This document shows, one piece after another, positions 1 through 8,130 of a stretch of 64,000 nt of DNA. Made by a program: the position numbers and the translations under genes. The stretch is from VRUE01 sp963702575. Lineage in GTDB: Bacteria; Actinomycetota; Thermoleophilia; Solirubrobacterales; 70-9. The stretch's first letter is position 1, and every line of letters starts with the position of its first letter. Location: assembly GCA_963702575.1 (NCBI GenBank), contig CAVPCU010000006.1:1-64000 (forward strand), given 5' to 3'. The notes beneath the pieces are model-generated. The model was given only the letters and a program-made list of their open reading frames with translations, ran no database searches and had not been told where the DNA came from.

Positions 1-186
1 ACCGGCAGCTTGGAGCGCTTGCGCGTAGATCTGGTCGAGGACCGCTTCTTCGGAGGGACGCTCGTTCGTATCCTTGTCGCCAATCACCACGGTCGGCTTG
101 GCGCCCTGTGAGCTGCCGCAGCCAGCCGTGGACGCGCCGAGCGTCAGCACTGCTAGGACGACAACCGTTACCGTCTTCCAATGCAT
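1..186 (-). CDS. Osmoprotectant (glycine betaine/choline-type) ABC transporter substrate-binding lipoprotein, N-terminal part
   Basis: Only the first 62 codons lie in the window; the gene runs off the left edge. The ATG at 186 begins a lipoprotein signal: a basic MHWK start, a hydrophobic stretch (TVVVLAVLTLGAS) and a lipobox ending STAGC, so Cys-24 should be lipidated and the protein held outside the membrane. The mature start (PTVVIGDKDTNE, then YAQALQAAG) resembles the first beta-strand and helix of ProX/OpuBC/OsmX-type binding proteins, which deliver betaine or choline-like compounds to a permease-ATPase. The family call rests on about 40 residues, so the ligand cannot be named. The ABC partners would lie left of the window. 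Confidence 0.6.
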   Translation of the reverse strand, partial: MHWKTVTVVVLAVLTLGASTAGCGSSQGAKPTVVIGDKDTNERPSEEAVLDQIYAQALQAAG

Positions 187-190
187 CGCC

Positions 191-206
191 TAGTAATTAT
201 TAACTA
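191..206. promoter_or_regulatory. Imperfect AT-rich palindrome, possible operator
   Basis: TAGTAATTATTAACTA pairs with its own reverse complement at 12 of 16 positions. It lies 4 bp upstream of the lipoprotein start codon in an AT-rich patch that stands out from the GC-rich surroundings. A MarR/TetR-type operator or promoter core is possible; nothing in the sequence identifies the regulator. The rest of 207-355 shows no clear promoter. Confidence 0.25.
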
Positions 207-355
207 ATAAGTCGTCACGATGCATTGACCCAGCGACGGGTGTAGACGTTAAGGCCGCGTTAAGGCACTTTACGGTCCTTGAGCAATAGCGCTCGGTGCG
301 CTTTCCTTGTCTTTAGGCCCCAATGGGGGCGCAACTCGAAGGGAAGGAAGAGAAG

Positions 356-2885
356 ATGACTTGCAAGCTGAAGGTCGGCTTCGTCGTGATCGCAGTCCTC
401 GCGACCAGCGCCGTGGCGGCAAGCGCGGCACAGGCCGAATACAACTTGACACTCGGAACCCCGCCGATCACCCACGCGGTCCTCACAGGCGAACAGATCG
501 CCCACGAAAAAGGCAACAAGCTCGAAATCACCTCGCGAGGGACGAGGGTCGAATGCAAAACCGTGACCTACGAAGGCACAGTCGAAGAAGGCAGCGTCGC
601 CGACGTAAACGTGACGCCTAAATACGAAGGCTGCACCGTCAACGGATCCCTCAAAGCCAATGTCGATGTCAACGGCTGCACGATCACACTGACAGGCGAA
701 ACAAACGGCGCCAAAGAAGGCATCGTACACCTGCTCTGCCCGGAAGGCAAAAAGATCGAAATCACAATCCCTGAAATCAGCTGCACGCTGGCAATCCACG
801 AACAGACACCGACAAGCGGCGGGGTCACCTACACCAACAAGGAAGGCACTCCCGACGACGTCGAAGCGACAGCCAACCTGGGCGGCATCACATACGAACG
901 AATCGGCACCAGCCTCGGTTGCGTGGCCGCAGCGCCTAAAGAGGGAAACGACGCCACCCTGTTGAGCAAGGCGACACTCCGCGCCTACGAAGACATCGAA
1001 GGGAAAGAGGGGGAACAGGCCGATCTGACGGTGGACGTGATCGAATCAAGCCATTATCTCCTGACACTCGGAACCCCGCCGATCACCCACGCGGTCCTCA
1101 CAGGCGAACAGATCGCCCACGAAAAAGGCAACAAGCTCGAAATCACCTCGCGTGGGACGAGGGTCGAATGCAAAACCGTGACCTACGAAGGCACAGTCGA
1201 AGAAGGCAGCGTCGCCGACGTCAACGTGACGCCTAAATACGAAGGCTGCACCGCCAACGGGGAACTGGAAGCCAAAGTCGACGTCAACGGCTGCACGATC
1301 ACACTGACAGGCGAAACAAACGGCTCCAAAGAAGGGATCGTGCATCTGCTCTGCCCGGAAGGCAAAAAGATCGAAATCACAATCCCGGGAATCAGCTGCA
1401 CCCTGGTACTCCACGAACAGACACCGACAAGCGGCGGGGTCACCTACACCAACAAGGAAGGCATCCCCGACGACATCGAGGCGACAGCCAACCTGGGCGG
1501 CATCACATACGAACGAATCGGCACCAGCACCGGCTGTGTGGCCGCAGCGCCGAAAGAGGGAAACGACGCCACCCTGTTGAGCAAGGCGACACTCCGCGCC
1601 TACGAAGACATCGAAGGGAAAGAGGGGGAACAGGCCGATCTGACGGTGGACGTGATCGAATCAAGCCATTATCTCCTGACACTCGGAACCCCGCCGATCA
1701 CCCACGCGGTCCTCACAGGCGAACAGATCGCCCACGAAAAAGGCAACAAGCTCGAAATCACCTCGCGAGGGACGAGGGTCGAATGCAAAACCGTGACCTA
1801 CGAAGGCACAGTCGAAGAAGGCAGCGTCGCCGACGTCAACGTGACGCCTAAATACGAAGGCTGCACCGCCAACGGGGAACTGGAAGCCAAAGTCGACGTC
1901 AACGGCTGCACGATCACACTGACAGGCGAAACAAACGGCTCCAAAGAAGGGATCGTGCATCTGCTCTGCCCGGAAGGCAAAAAGATCGAAATCACAATCC
2001 CGGGAATCAGCTGCACCCTGGTACTCCACGAACAGACACCGACAAGCGGCGGGGTCACCTACACCAACAAGGAAGGCACTCCCGACGACGTCGAAGCGAC
2101 AGCCAACCTGGGCGGCATCACATACGAACGAATCGGCACCAGCCTCGGTTGCGTGGCCGCAGCGCCTAAAGAGGGAAACGACGCCACCCTGTTGAGCAAG
2201 GCGACACTCCGCGCCTACGAAGACATCGAAGGGAAAGAGGGGGAACAGGCCGATCTGACGGTGGACGTGATCGAATCAAGCCATTATCTCCTGACACTCG
2301 GAACCCCGCCGATCACCCACGCGGTCCTCACAGGCGAACAGATCGCCCACGAAAAAGGCAACAAGCTCGAAATCACCTCGCGTGGGACGAGGGTCGAATG
2401 CAAAACCGTGACCTACGAAGGCACAGTCGAAGAAGGCAGCGTCGCCGACGTCAACGTGACGCCTAATTACGAAGGCTGCACCGCCAACGGGGAACTGGAA
2501 GCCAAAGTCGACGTCAACGGCTGCACGATCACACTGACAGGCGAAACAAACGGCGCCGGCCAGGGCATCGTGCACCTGCTCTGCCCGGAAGGCAAAAGAC
2601 TAGAAATCACAATCCCGGGAATCAGCTGCACCCTGGCAATCCACGAACAGACACCGACATCTTGGCGGGGTCACCTACACCAACAAGGAAGGCACTCCCG
2701 ACGACGTCGAAGCGACAGCCAACCTGGGCGGCATCACATACGAACGAATCGGCACCACCACCGGCTGTGTGGCCGCAGCGCCGAAAGAGGGAAACGACGC
2801 CACCCTGTTGAGCAAGGCGACACTCCGCGCCTACGAAGACATCGAAGGCAAAGAGGGGGAACAGGCCGGGCTGAGCGTGGACTGA
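356..2885 (+). CDS. Secreted protein of four tandem 205-residue Cys-containing repeats (frame break in copy 4)
   Basis: ATG 356 follows a good ribosome site (GGAAGGAAGAG) and gives a signal peptide (MTCKLKVGFVVIAVLA, cut near AQA). An in-frame start at 323 is poorer. The mature protein is four copies of one unit starting at 446, 1061, 1676 and 2291, exactly 615 bp apart. Each unit carries about six Cys in fixed places (VECKT, YEGCT, NGCTIT, LLCPEGK, ISCTL, GCVAAAP), suggesting disulfides outside the cell. In copy 4, near 2660, one extra base relative to the other copies diverts the frame to a stop at 2965. Without it the gene ends at 2885 after LSVD. Function is unknown; a surface or matrix protein is likely. 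Confidence 0.8.
446..2885 (+). repeat. Four tandem direct repeats of 615 bp inside the secreted protein gene
   Basis: Units begin at 446, 1061, 1676 and 2291 with the codons for LTLGTPPITH. They are nearly identical at DNA level, including silent sites. Some silent differences alternate (copies 1 and 3 share TCGCGAGGG, copies 2 and 4 share TCGCGTGGG), while other segments match between copies 2 and 3. Copy 4 is shorter at its end (595 bp). Confidence 0.95.
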
Positions 2886-2896
2886 GGACCCAGATC

Positions 2897-2928
2897 GCCG
2901 ACGCGCGCGTGGGCCGGCGCGCGTCGGC
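2897..2928. terminator. Hairpin between convergent genes, probable bidirectional terminator
   Basis: A perfect 12-bp stem (GCCGACGCGCGC / GCGCGCGTCGGC) with an 8-nt loop lies between the stop of the repeat protein and the stop of rpoD, which converge. There is no T-run, so termination strength is uncertain. Confidence 0.6.
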
Positions 2929-2940
2929 ATCGCCTCCGGC

Positions 2941-4044
2941 TCAGGTCACTTCGCGCAGTTTCTGAGCTTCGCCCAGCTGCTGGAGCTTTTTGAGGCTCTG
3001 GTTCTCGATCTGGCGGATCCGCTCGCGGGTGACGTTGAAGGTGCGGCCGACCTCGTCGAGCGTGCGCGGATGCTCGCCGCCGAGGCCGTAGCGCAGCTCG
3101 AGCACGCGGCGCTCGCGGTAAGAGAGGTTCTCGAGGGCTTCCTTCAGCGCCTCTTTGGTCAGCAGGTCCGCGGCGCGGTCGAAGGGCGACTCGGCCTTCT
3201 CGTCGGCGATGAACTGGCCGAACTCCGACTCCTCCTCGTCGCCGACCGGCTTCTCGAGCGAGACCGGGGCCTGGGCGGAGCGCTTGATCGAGTCGACCTC
3301 CTCGGGATCGATGCCGGTCACCTCGGCGATCTCCTCGGGGGTGGGCTCGCGACCGAGCTCGGTGACCAGCTTGCGCTCGGCACGGCCGATCTTGTTCAGC
3401 TTCTCGACCACGTGGACCGGGATGCGGATCGTGCGCGCCTTGTCGGCCAGGGCCCGGGCGATCGCCTGGCGGATCCACCAGGTCGCGTAGGTCGAGAACT
3501 TGAAGCCCTTGCGGTAGTCGAACTTCTCGGCTGCGCGGACGAGGCCCAGCGTGCCCTCCTGGATCAGGTCGAGGAAGGGGAGACCCTGGTTGCGGTAGTT
3601 CTTGGCGATCGAGACGACCAGGCGCAGGTTGGACTCGACCATTTTCTGCTTCGCGTCGAGGTCGCCGCGCTCGATCCGTTTGGCGAGTTCGACCTCCTCC
3701 TGGGCGGTCAGCAGGCGGACTTTGCCGATGTCCTTGAGGAAGAGCTGCAGCGAGTCGGTCGTCATGTCCGGTTTGAGGTCGATCGCCTGTTTGCGGCGCC
3801 GGCCTTTTTTCCCGGTGTCGACGGGCATCGCGTCCGCGGCCGCTTTCTGGGCCGGGTCCATGTCCTCGACCAGCTCGATCCCCTGCTTCTCGATGTGCCC
3901 GTAGAGATCCTCGACGTCGGACTCGTCGAGATCGACCTCGGAGACCGCCGAGGCGATGTCGCCGAAGGTGAGCACGCCGAGCTGCTGACCGCGGTGGATC
4001 AGCCCTTTGACCTCCTCAAGCTCCTGAAGCTCTGCAACCAGCAT
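2941..4044 (-). CDS. rpoD: Principal RNA polymerase sigma factor (sigma-70, RpoD/SigA)
   Basis: This 367-residue protein has the full group 1 layout: a short region 1.1 (LGVLTFGDIASAV), region 1.2 (DSLQLFLKDIGKVRLL), regions 2.1-2.4 with NLRLVVSIAKNY and TYATWWIRQAIARAL, region 3, and region 4 with the helix-turn-helix TLDEVGRTFNVTRERIRQIE near the end. It directs core polymerase to housekeeping promoters. The short N-terminus with an acidic segment and a basic KKGRRRKQ patch is normal for actinobacterial SigA. It is monocistronic, facing the repeat protein gene across a hairpin and divergent from the YihY gene. Confidence 0.97.
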   Translation of the reverse strand: MLVAELQELEEVKGLIHRGQQLGVLTFGDIASAVSEVDLDESDVEDLYGHIEKQGIELVEDMDPAQKAAADAMPVDTGKKGRRRKQAIDLKPDMTTDSLQLFLKDIGKVRLLTAQEEVELAKRIERGDLDAKQKMVESNLRLVVSIAKNYRNQGLPFLDLIQEGTLGLVRAAEKFDYRKGFKFSTYATWWIRQAIARALADKARTIRIPVHVVEKLNKIGRAERKLVTELGREPTPEEIAEVTGIDPEEVDSIKRSAQAPVSLEKPVGDEEESEFGQFIADEKAESPFDRAADLLTKEALKEALENLSYRERRVLELRYGLGGEHPRTLDEVGRTFNVTRERIRQIENQSLKKLQQLGEAQKLREVT

Positions 4045-4169
4045 CTATCGTGCACCCGTCTTTCCGTGGGTTAGAACGCAAAAAAAGGACCAGCGTTGCG
4101 GTCCGGAGAAGTACCTCAAACGTCTGTTCGCATTTTAGGCGCTTCAGTTTCTGAAGTCAAGGCCCCGAA

Positions 4170-5024
4170 TTGCCCAAAAAGGAGAGAAATCCACGTGCCT
4201 GGCTGCGCGCCTTCTGGCAGCGCGCCTACCGCGAGAACGTCACCGGCCTGGCGGCGATGGTCGCCTACAACCTGATGCTGGCGGTCTTCCCCTTTGCCCT
4301 GCTCGTGCTCTTCGTCTTCGGCCAGGTGCTGAAGGTCAAGGGGGTCGAGACGAGCGTGATCGACGACCTGCAGCGGCTCTTCCCCAACACCGAGCAGGGG
4401 ACGCTGAGCGACGTCCTGACGCGGATCGAGGACAACTCGACCACGATCGGGATCGCCGCCGCGATCGGCTCGCTCTGGATCGGGGCCTCGTTCTGGGGGG
4501 CGATGGACACGGCTTTCGGGCGGATCTACCACGTCGAGACCCGCGGCTGGATCGAGCAGAAGCGCTTCTCCTTCGCGATGCTCGGCGTGGTGCTGCTGTT
4601 CATCGCCGCCAGCATCGCCCTGCCGACGATGGAGGCGGCATTGGTCTCGAGCACCGACCGGCTGCCGTTCGGGCTGGCCGACATCAAGGCGATCGACACC
4701 GGCCTGCTGCTCGGCGCGGCGCTGCTGGTCACCTTCGGCCTCTGCGGCGTGATCTTCTGGGCGGTGCCGAAGGGGCACATGCCCTGGCGGGCGGTCTGGC
4801 CGGGGGCGCTGTTCGTCACGCTCGCCACCGGCGCCGCCAACTGGGCCTTTCCCTTCTACCTCTCCAACGTCTCCAGCCTCTCGCGCTTCGGCTCGACCCT
4901 CGGCTTCGTCCTGATCGCCCTGCTCTGGTTCTACGTGCTCAGCCTGGCGCTGCTCGCCGGGGCAACGATCAACTCGCTGCGCCACGAGTTGCACGAGACG
5001 GGGGAGATGCCCTCGTACAAATGA
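4170..5024 (+). CDS. YihY/BrkB family inner-membrane protein
   Basis: The product (284 residues) starts with TTG at 4170 in the only frame giving the expected basic N-terminus (PKKERNPRAWLRAFWQRAYREN). It then shows the family pattern: GLAAMVAYNLMLAVFPFALL as first membrane segment, GASFWGAMDTAFGRIY, four more hydrophobic segments, and the end motif GFVLIALLWFYVLSLALLAGATIN. About six membrane passes are expected. The family is often labelled ribonuclease BN, but that name belongs to another protein; the true role is unknown. A 6-bp inverted repeat (CTTCAG-TTT-CTGAAG, 4142-4156) lies just upstream. It ends at a strong hairpin. Confidence 0.88.
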   Translation: MPKKERNPRAWLRAFWQRAYRENVTGLAAMVAYNLMLAVFPFALLVLFVFGQVLKVKGVETSVIDDLQRLFPNTEQGTLSDVLTRIEDNSTTIGIAAAIGSLWIGASFWGAMDTAFGRIYHVETRGWIEQKRFSFAMLGVVLLFIAASIALPTMEAALVSSTDRLPFGLADIKAIDTGLLLGAALLVTFGLCGVIFWAVPKGHMPWRAVWPGALFVTLATGAANWAFPFYLSNVSSLSRFGSTLGFVLIALLWFYVLSLALLAGATINSLRHELHETGEMPSYK

Positions 5025-5049
5025 AGGGCCGGGACAAGCCCGGCCCTTC
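5023..5049. terminator. Intrinsic terminator hairpin between convergent genes
   Basis: A perfect 11-bp stem (GAAGGGCCGGG / CCCGGCCCTTC) with loop ACAAG starts within the stop codon of the YihY gene and ends 25 bp before the stop of the convergent secreted-protein gene. Confidence 0.75.
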
Positions 5050-5073
5050 TCGCACGATGCAGTCGACTACCCG

Positions 5074-5901
5074 TTACGGGTAAACCAGTTCCTGCTCCGT
5101 GAGTTCGAGGTTGAAATTCTGAATCGACTCGTTGTGGCCTGCGGGCGACGGGAGTCCGGAGATTTCGTCGACCAGGCCGTTGATGCTGATCGGGATGAAC
5201 CCGAAGAGCACGAGCTGGCAACCATTGACACCGGGCGCCGCAAACGAGTTGTCGACGTAGGTGCCGTTTTTGAGGAACAGAATGCCGCCCGATTCGCTGG
5301 CGGTCGGTTCTTTGCCGGTGATCGGTTTGTTCGGTGCCGGCGGGCTCGTCGTCCCGGTCGTCAGGTTGAGGACGATCGGTTCAGAGTTGGAGCCCAGGTA
5401 GCATTTGCTACCGAGCAGCCCGCTCGGGTTGGTCAGATGGACCTTGATCGGCAGCGTCACCGTGGTGAATTTGAAATTGCTCGGCGTGCCGGCGAGTTCG
5501 GTCGTCGCGTAGAGGGTGAGTGCTTCGCTGCCGAAGAATTCCAGCAACCAGGTCAGCCCGGTCAGGCCGATGACCCCACCCGGAACTTTCTGCTGAACTT
5601 TCGAAAGGCCGCCTTTGGAGTTGAAGGCGAATTTTTCGAGTTCTTCGTTGAGGCCACCGCTGATCACCAGTGGGTTGGTGATCGGCACTTCTTTGTTGCC
5701 TGCGTTGAGGTGGCCGCCGGTAACTTCGGAACGGATGCAGAAAAAGGTTTCCGCATTTTCTTCGTGACTGGGGCAGCCGGCGAACTGGGTGAAGCCGGGT
5801 GCCGGTTCTTTCGCCTGCGCCATCGGCGCGAGCAGGAGCACTGCCAGAATTGCCATCCCTGCTGCTGCAAGCAGCCGGGCCAGCGTCTTTGACTGGTGCA
5901 T
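5074..5901 (-). CDS. Secreted protein of unknown function
   Basis: The 275-residue product has a clear signal peptide (basic start, LLAAAGMAILAVLLLAPMAQA, cut after AQA) and no later membrane segment. The start ATG at 5901 is set by AGGGAGG seven bases upstream. The mature protein is rich in Gly, Thr, Ser and Asn, has several Cys (FAGCPSH, TFFCIRS, SKCYLGS, NGCQLVL) and looks like a beta-rich extracellular protein. It resembles no family I can name. Its glutamate codons are mostly GAA, like the other exported proteins here and unlike the cytosolic genes. Confidence 0.75.
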   Translation of the reverse strand: MHQSKTLARLLAAAGMAILAVLLLAPMAQAKEPAPGFTQFAGCPSHEENAETFFCIRSEVTGGHLNAGNKEVPITNPLVISGGLNEELEKFAFNSKGGLSKVQQKVPGGVIGLTGLTWLLEFFGSEALTLYATTELAGTPSNFKFTTVTLPIKVHLTNPSGLLGSKCYLGSNSEPIVLNLTTGTTSPPAPNKPITGKEPTASESGGILFLKNGTYVDNSFAAPGVNGCQLVLFGFIPISINGLVDEISGLPSPAGHNESIQNFNLELTEQELVYP

Positions 5902-5934
5902 GTACTGTCCTCCCTAAATAAATAGAGTAGTTTC

Positions 5935-5953
5935 TGATCTTAAGAAAAGATCA
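5935..5953. promoter_or_regulatory. Perfect inverted repeat upstream of the secreted protein gene
   Basis: TGATCTT-AAGAA-AAGATCA (7-bp arms) lies 33 bp upstream of the start codon at 5901 in an AT-rich stretch. The position suits an operator overlapping the promoter. The regulator is unknown. Confidence 0.4.
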
Positions 5954-5999
5954 ATTGGTTGGATACTCTCCGATCGACCCGCACCTGTCAAGTACCAAA

Positions 6000-7016
6000 T
6001 CAAACGCCCGTTGAGGGCCAATCGGAAATCTGGGGTGCTCGGAGGCTGTAGAGGGCGATGTAGAGCGCGTCGAGGAGGTTTTTCGCCAGCCGCCGGTCGC
6101 CGTCCACCGCGATCTGGCCGGGTTCGGCTTCGATCGCGGCGCGGAACCAGGCGCTCGGCGGTCCGCTGGCCGAGGCGTCCGCCTCGCGGCCGACCGGCTC
6201 ACACGCCGTCACCCGCAGGCCGTCTGCGGCGACCGTGACCGTCGCCGGCGGCTCGCCGCTCTCCGCGGCGACCTGGACCGTCAGCCGGCAGGTGCCGCGG
6301 GCGGTTGGCGGCAGCTGGAGCAGCGGCATCGTCAGCAGCAGGGCGGTCTCCGCGTCGACCCGGTGGATCGGCGGCGAGGAGGCCGGCAGGTTGCCGCGCT
6401 CCCAGCGCGAGGCGGCGACGATCGGGCCCATCGCCCGGCAGAGCCAGGCGGTGCGGACGTAGGTGGGCTTCGCCCCGTCCTCGCCGGGGACCGTCTCCAG
6501 CAGCCCGACTCGGAGCATGGCCTCGACCTGCTCCTCGAGCGAGGGGCGGCTCGGCGGCCGAACCTCGTCCTCCAGCTCGGCGAGCGAGCGGGGGCGGCCG
6601 GCGACGGCGCGCATCAGTTCGGAGGACCAGCCGGCCAGCACCAGCTCGATCGCCCGCGACCCCGCATCGGTGGCCAGCTCGATCCACTCCCAGCGGTTCC
6701 CTTTGAGCCAGCGTTCGAGCGAGACCATGACCCAGCGCAGCTCCCGCCCCGGCCTCGCCAGCTCGTACCCCTGCGAGCTCCAGCGGATTCCGCGCCTCCA
6801 GTCGGCGACTATCCCGCATCGCTCCAGCTGCCGGAGATGGGAGCGAAGGACCCGCTTGGGTGGAGAGCCCGCGGCCTGGTGCAGCTCGGTGGAGAGCCTC
6901 GGCCCCTTTTCCAGCTCGCGCAGGAGCGTCACGTTGAGCGGGGCGGCGAGGAGGGCGAGGACCCGCGTGCCGGTGCGCGGCCGGACCTGGCTCTCGGTGA
7001 ACGTCGCCCCAGACAA
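6000..7016 (-). CDS. Two-winged-helix transcriptional regulator, paralog 1 of 3
   Basis: This 338-residue protein has an N-terminal winged helix (residues 15-95; LLRELEKGPRLSTELHQAAG, then a recognition-helix region KRVLRSHLRQLERCGIV). A second HxlR/ArsR-like winged helix follows at about 125-190 (RPRSLAELEDEV, LRVGLLETVP), and then a C-terminal ligand-type domain ending in a DGDRRLAKNLLDALY segment. It starts with TTG at 7016. It is the last of three tandem paralogs transcribed away from the pilus block, with only 21 bp to its neighbour. DNA binding is inferred from the fold; the target and ligand are unknown. Confidence 0.75.
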   Translation of the reverse strand: MSGATFTESQVRPRTGTRVLALLAAPLNVTLLRELEKGPRLSTELHQAAGSPPKRVLRSHLRQLERCGIVADWRRGIRWSSQGYELARPGRELRWVMVSLERWLKGNRWEWIELATDAGSRAIELVLAGWSSELMRAVAGRPRSLAELEDEVRPPSRPSLEEQVEAMLRVGLLETVPGEDGAKPTYVRTAWLCRAMGPIVAASRWERGNLPASSPPIHRVDAETALLLTMPLLQLPPTARGTCRLTVQVAAESGEPPATVTVAADGLRVTACEPVGREADASASGPPSAWFRAAIEAEPGQIAVDGDRRLAKNLLDALYIALYSLRAPQISDWPSTGV

Positions 7017-7022
7017 GCACGG

Positions 7023-7033
7023 CGATTATTGCA
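7023..7033 (-). promoter_or_regulatory. Conserved TGCAAYAATCG box upstream of regulator paralog 1
   Basis: On the minus strand this reads TGCAATAATCG, 6 bp upstream of the start at 7016. Near copies lie upstream of the other two paralogs (8060-8069 and 9006-9016). It could be a -10 element (AATAAT) or a shared operator. Confidence 0.4.
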
Positions 7034-7051
7034 CCAATCAGTTCTGATTGG
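7034..7051. promoter_or_regulatory. Perfect inverted repeat at the junction of two regulator genes
   Basis: CCAATCA-GTTC-TGATTGG has 7-bp arms and overlaps the stop codon of the upstream paralog (7038), 18 bp before the next gene's start. It may be an operator or an RNA hairpin in the operon. Confidence 0.4.
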
Positions 7052-8051
7052 GGACAGCTGAGGTTTTGCGCGCCGGGCCGCCGAAGAGGGTCGCGTGGAG
7101 GCTGTCGAGCAGGCTGCGGGCGAGGCCGCAGTCCCCGCCCAGCTCGAGCCGGTCGGGGTCGGCGTCGATCACCGCCTCCAGCCAGGCACCCGGGGGTCCC
7201 GAGATCCAGGCGGTCGGGCTGCCCTCCAGCTGCACGTTGCAGGAAGCCAGCGTCCCGCGGTCCAGCTCGACCAGGACCCCGGCGAGGCGCTGCGCGCTTC
7301 CGGCCCGCAGCTCGACCGTCAGCCGGCAGCGGCCATTGACGTCCGCCGGCAGCCGGAGCAGCGGCAGCGCGAGCAGGAACCAGGCCTCGACGTCGGTGCG
7401 GCCGAGGGCTGGCGCACGGCGGCCGAGATGCAGGTGCTCCCACCGAGTCGCCGCCGCCAGCGGGGCCGCGCCCTGGCGCAGCCACTCGGTCACCGTGTAG
7501 GGCGTGCCCCGCCCGTTGCCCGGCAGCGCCTCGACCAAGCCGGAGAGCCGCAGGCCGCCGAGCCGCCGCTCCAGCGAGGGGTAGTTGAGGTCGCCGATGA
7601 GGCGGTCGAGCTCGGTCAGCGAGAGCGGCTTGGCGGCGAGGGCGCGCAGCATCGACGCCGACCACGCTTCGGCCAGGGCCCGGATCGCGGTCTTCGCCCG
7701 GTCGCCGCCGGGCTCCAGCGGGCCCTCGGGCGCCGCCGCGAGCCAGCGCTCGAGCGCCGCGGCGACGAAGAGCAGCTCCGTGCCCGGCTTCAGCAGCTCG
7801 TAGTCGAGGGTGCCGGGGAAGGCGTTGCGGCGCCGCTTCGCGATCGTGCCGGTCTCCTCCAGCGCCTTGAGGTGGGCGCGCAGGGTGGTCTGGGCCGGGA
7901 AGCCGGTGGCGCGGCGCAGCTCGCTCTGGCGCTTGCACCCCTCCGCCAGCCCCCGCAGGATCAGCACGTTGCGGTGGTCGCTCAGCAGCATCAGGGTATG
8001 GGCGCCCGAGCGCACCCTCTTCCCGCTCCCATTGACCGAGCCAGCAGTCAA
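7038..8051 (-). CDS. Two-winged-helix transcriptional regulator, paralog 2 of 3
   Basis: The 337-residue product aligns end to end with its neighbour. The first winged helix spans about residues 18-95 (DHRNVLILRGLAEGCKRQSE, then TTLRAHLKALEETGTIAKR). The second spans about 130-200 (KPLSLTELDRLIG, LSGLVEALPG), followed by a beta-rich domain (CRLTVELR) and a C-terminal DCGLARSLLDSLH helix. It starts with TTG at 8051. This copy has the most regular first winged helix of the three. The first domain resembles HxlR/ArsR-type regulators; the C-terminal part recalls sterol-carrier-like or ligand-binding folds, which I cannot confirm. Confidence 0.75.
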   Translation of the reverse strand: MTAGSVNGSGKRVRSGAHTLMLLSDHRNVLILRGLAEGCKRQSELRRATGFPAQTTLRAHLKALEETGTIAKRRRNAFPGTLDYELLKPGTELLFVAAALERWLAAAPEGPLEPGGDRAKTAIRALAEAWSASMLRALAAKPLSLTELDRLIGDLNYPSLERRLGGLRLSGLVEALPGNGRGTPYTVTEWLRQGAAPLAAATRWEHLHLGRRAPALGRTDVEAWFLLALPLLRLPADVNGRCRLTVELRAGSAQRLAGVLVELDRGTLASCNVQLEGSPTAWISGPPGAWLEAVIDADPDRLELGGDCGLARSLLDSLHATLFGGPARKTSAVPNQN

Positions 8052-8059
8052 GTCCCAGT

Positions 8060-8069
8060 CATTGTTGCA
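8060..8069 (-). promoter_or_regulatory. Conserved TGCAACAAT box upstream of regulator paralog 2
   Basis: On the minus strand this reads TGCAACAATG, about 8 bp upstream of the TTG start at 8051. It is the second of three copies of the box shared by the paralogs. Confidence 0.4.
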
Positions 8070-8130
8070 CTATTAAGTTTTCTTTGGGTATAGCGGGATT
8101 TCCGCGGCCCGCTGCGCTTGACGACGCTGC

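Noticed and set aside
446..2885. Direct repeats as a possible CRISPR array
   Set aside because: Units are 615 bp, contiguous, and coding; there are no spacers.
4170..5024. Ribonuclease BN function for the YihY protein
   Set aside because: That label came from a misassignment; the sequence is a polytopic membrane protein with no nuclease motif.
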